Translations under genes and position numbers: made by a program
In this document: positions 32,665-40,560 of the stretch, one piece after another
How positions within the stretch are numbered: the first letter of the stretch is position 1
How the letters are laid out: every line of letters begins with the position of its first letter
Notes under the pieces: model-generated
Told to the model about the DNA's origin: nothing
The model's database searches: none
The model's input: only the letters and a program-made list of their open reading frames with translations
NCBI RefSeq assembly: GCF_004349105.1
Contig: NZ_SMLB01000002.1
Coordinates: forward strand, 62,001-126,000
Source: Jiangella aurantiaca
Lineage (GTDB): Bacteria; Actinomycetota; Actinomycetes; Jiangellales; Jiangellaceae
Direction: 5' to 3'
DNA length: 64,000 bases

Positions 32665-35600
32665 ATGGTGCTTTCGAGAGCAACACGAGTGCGCGCCGCC
32701 GCGGCATCGGCCGCGCTCGCCACACTCGGCGCCGGTCTCACCGCCGGCGGCTTCGCAGCGCCGGCGGCAGCAGCCGATCTCCCGGCGCCCCTGGTCCGCT
32801 ACGAGTTCGACCCCGACGACCTGACCACCGGGGTCGTCACCGATTCCTCGGGCAACGGCCTGAACGCCACGCTCGTCAACGGCGCCAGCGCCACCCTGGT
32901 CGAGGGAGCCGACGGCGGCTCCGCCGTCGATCTTCCCGGCGGTGCGCCGACCTCCACCGGCGCCTACATCCAGCTCCCCCGGCAGATCCTCGCCGGCGCC
33001 ACCGACCTCACCGTCTCGACCCGCATCCGCTGGGACGGCACGCCCGCGTCGTGGCAGTGGATCTACGCACTCGGCACGAACACCACCCGGTACCTGTTCA
33101 GCACGCCCTACAACGGCGACGGCCGGCTGCGTACCGCTGTCACGACTGGTGGTGGCGGCGCGGAGGCGCAGGTCACGGGCACGGCAGCGCTGCCGGCCAA
33201 CACCTGGAAGACGCTCACGGTCACCCTCGACACCGCGGCGGACCGGATCACCACGTACCTCGACGGCGTCGCCGTCGGCTCGGCACCCACTACCATCGGC
33301 GCCGGCGACCTGCTGACCGCGAGCGCTACCTCAGCGGGGTTCATCGGCCGGTCGTTCTACCAGGACCCGCTGTTCGCCGGTGCGGTCGACGACTTCCGCG
33401 TCTACCGGGCCGCCCTGACCCCCGAGCAGGTGGCCGAGGACTTCGGCGGCACCCTGCCCACGCCTACCGGCATCGCGCAGACCTCGTTCGACGTGCGCAC
33501 GTCGATCGGCACGGCGCCGAGCCTCCCGGCGACCGTCCCGGCGACGTTCAGCGACGGCTACGCCCGCGCCCTCCCGGTGACCTGGGACGCCGTCGACCCC
33601 GAGGACTACGCCCAGCGAGGCTCCTTCACCGTCGGCGGCATCGCCGGCGGGTGGGCGGTGACCGCGACCGTCACCGTCGTCCGTGAAGGCGAACTGGTCA
33701 TCGACCTCGCCGAGGACACCGGCCCGTTCCACGGCGGCGCCTCCGGCACGCTCTACGGGCTGTACGGCCAGGACGTGCCGACCAACAACCTGATCGAGGG
33801 CATGAAGCTGCGCACCGTCTCCACCAAGGCACAGGACGGCCCCCAGCACCCCGGAGCGGACGCCCTCGAAGTGGTGAAACCGCTGGCCGACAGCACCGAC
33901 GGCGACGTGTACATCTACATGACCGACATCCACCGGGGCTTCCCCTACGAGTGGCCCGGCGCCACCCCCGAGCAGAAGCTCGACCTGTACATCGAAAAGA
34001 TCGAGAAGCAGGTCGACCAGGTGCTCCAGCTGCCGGAGGCGTACCAGGACAACATCGTGTTCGTGCCGTTCAACGAGCCCGAGGGCAACATGTTCGGCAC
34101 CGGCCAGTGGAGCTACAACCGGGTCAGCTGGCGCACCGACCCGACGCACTACTTCGCCGCCTGGGACGAGATCTACCGGCTGATCAAGGGCAGGATGCCG
34201 GACGCGCGCATCGCCGGGCCCAACACCAGCGTGCTGTACAACGAGGTCATCGGCTTCATGGAGCACACCATCGAAGCCGGCACCGTCCCCGACGTCGTGA
34301 CCTGGCACGAGCTCAGCCACCCGGAACAGGTGCGGACCAGCGTCGCCCGCTACCGCCAGTGGGAGCGGGAGTTCTTCGCCGGCACGCCCTACGAGGGCAC
34401 TGAGCTGCCGATCAACGTCAACGAGTACGCGTTCAACTACCACACGTCGGTGCCGGGCCAGATGATCCAGTGGATCTCGGCCATCGAGGAGTCCAAGGTG
34501 GACGCCGACATCGCCTACTGGAACATCGACGGCAACCTGTCCGACTCCGCCGTCCAGGCCAACCGCGGCAACGGCCAGTGGTGGCTGTTCAACGCCTACG
34601 CGTCCATGACCGGCCACACCGTCGAGGTCCGGCCGCCGTTCCCGGGCCGGAACTACACCCTGCAGGGCGTGGCCACGCTGGACGAGGAGAAGTCGCAGGC
34701 CAGGGCGCTGTTCGGCGGCGCCGCCGGCAATGGGTTCATCGAGTTCCAGAACGTTCCCGACGATCTCGGCGACGCGGTGCACGCGTGGATACGCGAGATC
34801 CCGTGGACCGGACAGATCGGCGACTCGGCCCAGCCGAAGATCGTCGACGAGCGGGTCGTCGAGGTGACCGACGACGGTACGGTCGCATTCGACTTCGGCG
34901 GCGACCTGCCGAAGCTCAGGGAGTCCTCGGCCTACGAGATCGTCCTCGCCCCCGCCGGCGACGGCGAGCCGACCGCCGTCCCGCCGACCGTGTGGGAGCA
35001 GACCTACGAGGCCGAGGACGCCGCACACACCGGCTCCGGCTACAGCCGCAACGGCCCCGAAGGATCGCCGTCCGACGTGTCGAAGTTCTACACCTCGGGC
35101 GGGTACAACGTCGGCGGCCTGCGGACCGGTTCGAACGTGACGCTGGACTTCACCGTCGACGTGCCGCAGGACGGCGTCTACGACCTCAGCGTCTTCGCCA
35201 ACTCCCTCAACACCTACGGCCTGGTCCAGGAGCAGGGCCCGACGAACGTGTTCCTGCGCGTCGACGGCGCCGCCGAACAGGAGCTCTTCCTTCCGCTGGG
35301 CTACAAGTGGGTGGTCTGGGACCACACCGACACCACGGTGGAGCTGACGGCCGGCACGCACACCATCACGCTGGCCGCGCGGAGCATCGACGGCACCGGG
35401 GCGACGGAGGGCGACGCGATCGTCGACCGGATCCATCTCTCGCTCGCCAACCCGGAGGCGACCAGCGACACCTACGAGGCGGAGCTGGCCGAGCTGGATG
35501 GTGCCCGAACCGTCTACGACGACCCGCGTCTGGAGCGGCGCGGCGCGTCCGGCTCCGGCGCGGCCGAGGTCCGGCCCGGCGACACCGCGACGTTCTGGGT

Positions 35601-36324
35601 GTATTCGGCCGATGACGCCGAGGCCACCTTGCGGCTGCGCGCGCTGGGCGGCGGGGTCGCCGATCTGGCGGTCAACGGCCGCGACGTGCTGCGCGTGGGG
35701 CCGACGACGTCCGCCGTGGCCGCCTCCCTGTCCGGCGGGATCAACAAGATCACCGTCACCGGCATCACGGGCGCCGCACTCGTCGACCGGCTCGAGGTCG
35801 TGCAAGCGACCGGCATGCTCGCCGAGCAGGTCTACGAGGCCGAGGACGCCACCACGGCCGGCACCGCCGCTGCGGCGGACTTCTCGCTGGCCAGCGGCGG
35901 CGCCGCCGTCACGGGCATCGGCGGCGAGCCGGGCAACGGCAACACCCTGACGTTCGAGGTGACCGCCCCCGCGGCCGGCACGTACGCCATGCGGGTGCGC
36001 TACTCCAACCCGGAGCAGTCGGTGGCCTCGCACTACAACCCCGACCCGCTCGCCCGTCGCGCCGACCTCACCGTCAACGGGTCGGACGCGGGCAGTGTGT
36101 CGTTCCCGCACTCGTTCCACCAGAACAACTTCTGGGAGCTCACCATCCCGGTGGAGCTGCGGAAGGGACAGAACACGGTCACGTTCGCGTCGGAGGAGAT
36201 GCCGAACTTCGACGGCGTGACCTATGCGTCGGACACGTGGCCGGGGATCCTGCTGCGCTCGCAGTACGCCCCCGTGATCGACAAGATCACCGTCGCACCG
36301 TTCAGCGGGCCGAGGCTGCGATGA
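32665..36324 (+). CDS. Secreted multimodular glycoside hydrolase (clan GH-A-like) with LamG and three CBM6/35-like modules
   Basis: A 1219-residue exported enzyme. Signal peptide: residues 1 to about 37 (ending AAPAAAAD). Then a LamG domain (about 40-270, RYEFDPDDLTTGVVTDSSGN), a Big_4-type Ig domain (about 275-345), and a TIM-barrel glycosidase (about 350-770). The catalytic pair of a GH-A retaining enzyme is visible: acid/base E471 in VPFNEPEGN and nucleophile E587 in NVNEYAFNY. Three C-terminal carbohydrate-binding modules start at YEAEDAAHTG (about 780), YEAELAELDG (about 936) and YEAEDATTAG (about 1056). It is closest in feel to GH39-like beta-xylosidases, but I cannot assign the GH family. 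AGGAG at 32652-32656 supports the ATG. Neighbouring GH31 and GH127 genes suggest a plant cell-wall or arabinoxylan/arabinogalactan-type substrate. Confidence 0.88.
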   Translation: MVLSRATRVRAAAASAALATLGAGLTAGGFAAPAAAADLPAPLVRYEFDPDDLTTGVVTDSSGNGLNATLVNGASATLVEGADGGSAVDLPGGAPTSTGAYIQLPRQILAGATDLTVSTRIRWDGTPASWQWIYALGTNTTRYLFSTPYNGDGRLRTAVTTGGGGAEAQVTGTAALPANTWKTLTVTLDTAADRITTYLDGVAVGSAPTTIGAGDLLTASATSAGFIGRSFYQDPLFAGAVDDFRVYRAALTPEQVAEDFGGTLPTPTGIAQTSFDVRTSIGTAPSLPATVPATFSDGYARALPVTWDAVDPEDYAQRGSFTVGGIAGGWAVTATVTVVREGELVIDLAEDTGPFHGGASGTLYGLYGQDVPTNNLIEGMKLRTVSTKAQDGPQHPGADALEVVKPLADSTDGDVYIYMTDIHRGFPYEWPGATPEQKLDLYIEKIEKQVDQVLQLPEAYQDNIVFVPFNEPEGNMFGTGQWSYNRVSWRTDPTHYFAAWDEIYRLIKGRMPDARIAGPNTSVLYNEVIGFMEHTIEAGTVPDVVTWHELSHPEQVRTSVARYRQWEREFFAGTPYEGTELPINVNEYAFNYHTSVPGQMIQWISAIEESKVDADIAYWNIDGNLSDSAVQANRGNGQWWLFNAYASMTGHTVEVRPPFPGRNYTLQGVATLDEEKSQARALFGGAAGNGFIEFQNVPDDLGDAVHAWIREIPWTGQIGDSAQPKIVDERVVEVTDDGTVAFDFGGDLPKLRESSAYEIVLAPAGDGEPTAVPPTVWEQTYEAEDAAHTGSGYSRNGPEGSPSDVSKFYTSGGYNVGGLRTGSNVTLDFTVDVPQDGVYDLSVFANSLNTYGLVQEQGPTNVFLRVDGAAEQELFLPLGYKWVVWDHTDTTVELTAGTHTITLAARSIDGTGATEGDAIVDRIHLSLANPEATSDTYEAELAELDGARTVYDDPRLERRGASGSGAAEVRPGDTATFWVYSADDAEATLRLRALGGGVADLAVNGRDVLRVGPTTSAVAASLSGGINKITVTGITGAALVDRLEVVQATGMLAEQVYEAEDATTAGTAAAADFSLASGGAAVTGIGGEPGNGNTLTFEVTAPAAGTYAMRVRYSNPEQSVASHYNPDPLARRADLTVNGSDAGSVSFPHSFHQNNFWELTIPVELRKGQNTVTFASEEMPNFDGVTYASDTWPGILLRSQYAPVIDKITVAPFSGPRLR

Positions 36325-36345
36325 CAGCGGCGAACTGACCGGGCT

Positions 36346-36380
36346 CCGGCGGCGCGCCGGCACATCCAGCGCGCCGCCGG
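36346..36380 (+). terminator. Putative terminator after the secreted glycosidase
   Basis: An 11-bp perfect stem, CCGGCGGCGCG (36346-36356) with CGCGCCGCCGG (36370-36380), and a 13-nt loop start 21 nt after the stop. No T-run follows. It would make the lacI-like gene at 36425 start a separate transcript, consistent with its own operator at 36395-36406. Confidence 0.55.
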
Positions 36381-36394
36381 GGACCGACAATCGT

Positions 36395-36406
36395 CGAACC
36401 GGTTCG
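36395..36406. promoter_or_regulatory. LacI-type operator before the lacI-like gene (autoregulation)
   Basis: CGAACCGGTTCG is a 12-nt perfect palindrome, preceded by TCGT, 18 nt upstream of the GTG at 36425. It equals the core of 32552-32567. The site leaves room for the ribosome-binding site between it and the start. Confidence 0.65.
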
Positions 36407-36424
36407 CAGATCTGAGGAGGAACA

Positions 36425-37444
36425 GTGGTCACGATCGGTGACGTCGCACGGGCGGCCGGGGTCTCCCGCAGCACGGCCTCGTACGCCCTGTCGGGCAAGC
36501 GGGCGATCTCCGCCGAGGTCCGGCAACGGGTGAACGACGCCGTTCTACGGCTCGGCTACACCCCGAACGCCGGCGCCCGCGCGCTGGCGACGTCGCAGAC
36601 CATGGTGATCGGGTTGCTGGCCCAGTTCCTCGAGGACGAGTTCGCCCCGGCGATGTTGGAGTACATGCTCGGCGTCTCCGACACCGCCCGCGAGCTCGGC
36701 TACGACACCCTGCTGGTCACCGACTCAGACGGGGCGAAGGCGCTGCGCCGCATCACCGACTCGCGCATGGTCGACGGCCTCGTGCTGCTCAACGTCGCCC
36801 AGGACGACGTCCGCCTCCCGGTGCTGCGCGCCGCACCACAGCCCGGTGCGCTGGTCGGGCTGCCCGGCGACTGCTCCGGCCTGGACGTCTTCGACCTCGA
36901 CTTCGAAGAAGCCGGCCGGATGATGGTCGACCACATGCACCGGCTGGGCCACCGCGAGCTGATCCTCGTGTCCCAGCCGGAGCACGTGGTCCAGCGCGGC
37001 GGCGCCTATGTCTGGCGGCTGCAGGACGCCGCGCTCCAGCAGGCCCGCCTGCGCGGCGTCACCCTGCACGCGGTGTACGGCGAATCGCGCCAGCCCGCGG
37101 TCGGCCGCTCCATGAACGCCCTGCTGGACGCCTATCCGTCCGCCACTGGGCTGCTGCTCAACAACGAGGCCGCCGCGGCGGCGCTCCCCACCGTCCTGCA
37201 TGACCGCGGGCTCACCGTGCCGCACGACCTGTCGGTCATCGGCCGGTACTCCGACGAGTTCGCCCGCGTCTTCTCCCTGCCGTACTCGTCCATCGAGAGC
37301 GCGCCTGACCGGCTCGGGCGGATGGCCGTCCGCCAGCTGGTCCGCCGCATCGAGTCCGAGGCCGGCAGAGCCGAGCCCTACGTCGTCCGGTTCGTCGCCC
37401 CGGAGTTGGTGGACCGGCAGAGCACGGCCGCCCCCCGAACCTGA
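36425..37444 (+). CDS. LacI-family regulator of the GH/GH31/GH127 utilisation cluster
   Basis: A 339-residue LacI regulator starting at GTG with GAGGAGGA at 36414-36421. The helix-turn-helix is VTIGDVARAAGVSRSTASYA (residues 2-21), the hinge is NAGARALATSQ, and the effector domain runs to about residue 330, ending FVAPELVDRQS. It is followed after 24 nt by the binding protein of an ABC importer and then by GH31 and GH127, all on the same strand, so it is the obvious local repressor. The inducer is probably a mono- or disaccharide released from the polysaccharide attacked by the upstream secreted enzyme. Confidence 0.94.
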   Translation: MVTIGDVARAAGVSRSTASYALSGKRAISAEVRQRVNDAVLRLGYTPNAGARALATSQTMVIGLLAQFLEDEFAPAMLEYMLGVSDTARELGYDTLLVTDSDGAKALRRITDSRMVDGLVLLNVAQDDVRLPVLRAAPQPGALVGLPGDCSGLDVFDLDFEEAGRMMVDHMHRLGHRELILVSQPEHVVQRGGAYVWRLQDAALQQARLRGVTLHAVYGESRQPAVGRSMNALLDAYPSATGLLLNNEAAAAALPTVLHDRGLTVPHDLSVIGRYSDEFARVFSLPYSSIESAPDRLGRMAVRQLVRRIESEAGRAEPYVVRFVAPELVDRQSTAAPRT

Positions 37445-37468
37445 TCCACCCATACAAGGAGGAACGCA

Positions 37469-38743
37469 GTGAAGCGTCTGACCAAGCCGGCGCGCGCCCA
37501 ATTCATGAGGTTGGGCGCGGCCGGATCCGCAATGCTCTTCGTCACCGCCATGGCGGCCTGCTCGTCGTCCGACGACGACGGAGGCAGCACCGAGGCCTCG
37601 AACGACACCTACACCTGGTGGGACCCGTATCCGCAGCACGACGAGGGCTCGGACTGGGCGCAGCGGGTCGCGGCCTGCGGCGACGAGGCCGGCGTCACCA
37701 TCGAGCGCACCGCCTACGACACCACGGCCCTGACGAACCAGGCGCTGCTGTCTGCCCAGGAGGGCACCGCGCCCGACATCATCCTGCTCGACAACCCTGC
37801 CGTCTCCACGCTGGCGGACACCGGCATGCTCACCACGATGGAGGAGTTCGGCTTCGACACCTCCGAGTTCGACGAGAACCTGCTGGCCGCCGGCGTCGTC
37901 GACGGTGACGCGTATGGCATCCCCATCGGCGCGAACACGCTGGCCATCTACTACAACCAGCAGATCCTCGACGCCGCCGGCGTGGACCCCGCGTCGATCA
38001 GCGACTGGGCCTCGCTCACCACGGCGCTGCAGCAGGTGACGGCGGCCGGGCACAAGGGCATCACGTTCGCCGGCATCGGCACGGAGGAAGGCTCGTTCCA
38101 GTTCCTGCCGTGGTTCTGGGGTGCCGGCGCGGACCTGCGCGATCTCGAGTCCGCCGAGGCGGCCGAGGCGCTGGCGTTGTGGACCGGCTGGCTGGAGGCG
38201 GGCTACGCACCCAACTCCGTCATCACGAACTCGCAGAACACCACCTGGGAGGAGTTCCTCACCGGCACCTTCGGGTTCGCGGTGAACGGCACCTGGCAGG
38301 TCAACAGCGCCGCCGAGGCCGGCTTCCCGACCGGGGTCATCTCCGTCCCGGGCGTCGACGGCGGCACGGCACCCACCCCGACCGGCGGTGAGTTCATCAC
38401 CGCGCCGGTCCAGGACGACGAGTCCCGCTACGACGTGACGACGCAGATCGTCGAGTGCATGACGACGCCCGAGGGTCTGGTCGAGACGGCGAACACGTTC
38501 GCGTACTACATTCCGCCGACCCAGGCCGGCCAGGAGGCGCTGCTGTCAGAGGATCCGAGCCTGCAGCCGTGGGTCGACGCCGTCCGTACCGCGAAGGGGC
38601 GGACCAGCGACGACCTGGGCACCGACTACCCGCTGATCTCCGAGGCGCTCTGGACGGCGGTCCAGAACGCGCTGAGCGGCTCGATGAGCCCTGAGGAAGC
38701 GCTCGCCGAGGCACAGGCGAACGCGGAGTCTGCGACCGAGTGA
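37469..38743 (+). CDS. ABC transporter sugar-binding lipoprotein
   Basis: A 424-residue SBP family 1 protein. The signal peptide ends with a lipobox at cysteine 31 (TAMAAC), followed by a short serine/aspartate linker. The mature sequence opens TYTWWDPYPQHDEGSDWAQR and contains the family segments QEGTAPDIILLDNP and GVVDGDAYGIPIGANTLAIY. Start is GTG at 37469 with AAGGAGGA at 37456-37463. It feeds two permeases immediately downstream; no ATPase gene is present in this operon. Confidence 0.93.
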   Translation: MKRLTKPARAQFMRLGAAGSAMLFVTAMAACSSSDDDGGSTEASNDTYTWWDPYPQHDEGSDWAQRVAACGDEAGVTIERTAYDTTALTNQALLSAQEGTAPDIILLDNPAVSTLADTGMLTTMEEFGFDTSEFDENLLAAGVVDGDAYGIPIGANTLAIYYNQQILDAAGVDPASISDWASLTTALQQVTAAGHKGITFAGIGTEEGSFQFLPWFWGAGADLRDLESAEAAEALALWTGWLEAGYAPNSVITNSQNTTWEEFLTGTFGFAVNGTWQVNSAAEAGFPTGVISVPGVDGGTAPTPTGGEFITAPVQDDESRYDVTTQIVECMTTPEGLVETANTFAYYIPPTQAGQEALLSEDPSLQPWVDAVRTAKGRTSDDLGTDYPLISEALWTAVQNALSGSMSPEEALAEAQANAESATE

Positions 38744-38747
38744 CGTC

Positions 38748-39722
38748 ATGCGCTCGACCATGAACAGCATCACGGCCGCGGAGGTGGCGGGGGCCGCAGC
38801 GCCCGCCACCACCGCGGGTGTTCCCCCGCCGCGACGCCGGATGTCCTCCACACGATGGGCGGCGCTGGCGTTCCTCGCGCCCCTGGCGGCGTACCTGGCG
38901 ATCTTCTACGCCTATCCGCTCTACCGGAACGTCGAGCTCAGCCTGCACGACTACACGCCGCGGGCGTTCGTCCAGGGCAACGCCGAGTTCCTCGGCCTGG
39001 ACAACTATGCGGACGTGGTCTCCTCCAGCATGTTCGGCCTCGCACTGCGCAACACCGCCCTGTTCGTGCTGATCTCCATCGTCGCGCAGTACGCCGTCGG
39101 CCTGGCGCTCGCGGTGTTCTTCCACCGCCGGTTCCGGCTGTCGGCGGTCCTCCGGGCGATGTTCCTGGTGCCCTGGCTGCTGCCGCTGATCGTGTCGGCA
39201 TCCACCTGGTCATGGATGCTCAACAGCGAGAACGGCATCGTCAACTCGGTGCTGGGAGCGTTCGGCATCGGCCAGATCAACTGGCTGACGTCTCCGGACT
39301 GGGCGCTGTGGTCGGTGATCATCGCCAACATCTGGCTGGGCATCCCGTTCAACCTGGTGATCCTCTACGCCGGCCTGCAGAACATCTCCGGCGACCTCTA
39401 CGAAGCCGCGGCGCTGGACGGAGCGAACGCCTGGCAGCGGTTCTGGCGGGTGACCTTCCCGTTGCTCCGCCCGGTGTCGGCGATCACCCTGCTGCTCGGC
39501 CTCATCTACACGCTCAAGGTGGTCGACGTCATCTGGATCATGACGACCGGCGGGCCGGGCAACGCCTCCCTCACACTGGCGGTCTGGTCGTACCGCGAGG
39601 CGTTCGGCACCGGGCAGCCCGACTTCTCCCCCGCGGCGGCAGTGGGCAACATGCTCATCGTCATCGCCCTGGCCGCCGGCTTCGTCTACCTGTACCTCCA
39701 GCGTCGTCAGGAGCGGACATGA
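38748..39722 (+). CDS. Sugar ABC transporter permease (MalF/UgpA type)
   Basis: A 324-residue permease with a 40-residue cytoplasmic N-terminus and about six transmembrane helices, the first at WAALAFLAPLAAYLAIFYAY. The EAA loop is SGDLYEAAALDGANAWQRFW followed by RVTFPLLRP. A second ATG at 38760 is an equally plausible start since neither has a strong ribosome-binding site. Its stop overlaps the ATG of the partner permease. Confidence 0.93.
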   Translation: MRSTMNSITAAEVAGAAAPATTAGVPPPRRRMSSTRWAALAFLAPLAAYLAIFYAYPLYRNVELSLHDYTPRAFVQGNAEFLGLDNYADVVSSSMFGLALRNTALFVLISIVAQYAVGLALAVFFHRRFRLSAVLRAMFLVPWLLPLIVSASTWSWMLNSENGIVNSVLGAFGIGQINWLTSPDWALWSVIIANIWLGIPFNLVILYAGLQNISGDLYEAAALDGANAWQRFWRVTFPLLRPVSAITLLLGLIYTLKVVDVIWIMTTGGPGNASLTLAVWSYREAFGTGQPDFSPAAAVGNMLIVIALAAGFVYLYLQRRQERT

Positions 39723-40540
39723 GCAGCCCCCGCCGCACCTGGTGGACGACTGCGATCGGCGTCGTCCTGACAGCGATCATGCTCTTCCCGGTCTACTGGA
39801 TGATCAACGTGTCGCTGACGAAGACGAGCGACATGCGGGCCGACCCACCCCACTGGTTCCCGTGGAACCCGACGTTCGAGGGCTACTCGGACGTCTTCAG
39901 CGACCAGCTGCCGGCACTGACCACGAGCATCCTCGTCGGTCTCGGCTGCGTCGCGCTCACGTTGACGATCTCCGCGCCCGCGGGCTTCGCTCTGGCACAG
40001 CTCCGCCCGCGCGGATCGGGTGCGCTGAGCTTCCTGCTGCTGGTGGCGCAGATGATCCCGAGTGTCGTCATGGCGATGGGGTTCTACGCCATCTACGTGC
40101 GGCTGGGCTGGCTGAACACGATCGGGGGCCTGATCATCGCCGACACCACCATCGCGGTGCCGTTCGGCGTGCTGCTGTTCACGGCGTTCATGTCCGGGAT
40201 TCCTCGCGAGCTGATCCAGGCGGCCAAGGTCGACGGGGCCGGGCACTGGCGGACGTTCCGGTCCGTCGTGCTGCCGGTGAGCCGCAACTCCGTGCTGACG
40301 GTCTCGCTGTTCGCGTTCCTGTGGGCGTGGTCGGACTTCATCTTCGCCTCCACGCTGAACCGCAACGGCGACCAGATCCCGATCACCCTGGGCATCTACG
40401 CCTACATCGGCAACAACACCACCCAGTGGAACTCCATCATGGCGACCGCCGTGGTCGCGTCCATCCCGGCCGCGGTGCTGCTCGTCGTCGCGCAGCGCTA
40501 CGTGGCCGGTGGCGTGACGGCCGGCGCCGTCAAGGACTGA
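39719..40540 (+). CDS. Sugar ABC transporter permease (MalG/UgpE type)
   Basis: A 273-residue permease starting at ATG 39719, which overlaps the upstream TGA (ATGA) and has AGGAG at 39709-39713. First helix TTAIGVVLTAIMLFPVYWMI; EAA loop IPRELIQAAKVDGAGHWRTF, then RSVVLPVSRN. A longer frame opening upstream lies within the partner permease and is rejected. It is followed after 20 nt by the GH31 gene, suggesting imported oligosaccharide is cleaved in the cytoplasm. Confidence 0.93.
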   Translation: MSSPRRTWWTTAIGVVLTAIMLFPVYWMINVSLTKTSDMRADPPHWFPWNPTFEGYSDVFSDQLPALTTSILVGLGCVALTLTISAPAGFALAQLRPRGSGALSFLLLVAQMIPSVVMAMGFYAIYVRLGWLNTIGGLIIADTTIAVPFGVLLFTAFMSGIPRELIQAAKVDGAGHWRTFRSVVLPVSRNSVLTVSLFAFLWAWSDFIFASTLNRNGDQIPITLGIYAYIGNNTTQWNSIMATAVVASIPAAVLLVVAQRYVAGGVTAGAVKD

Positions 40541-40560
40541 ACTCGAGGACACACACATCC

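Noticed and set aside
33331-36498. Minus-strand open frame of about 1055 codons opposite the secreted glycosidase
   Set aside because: Composition shadow of the plus-strand gene; no recognisable domain and no ribosome-binding site.
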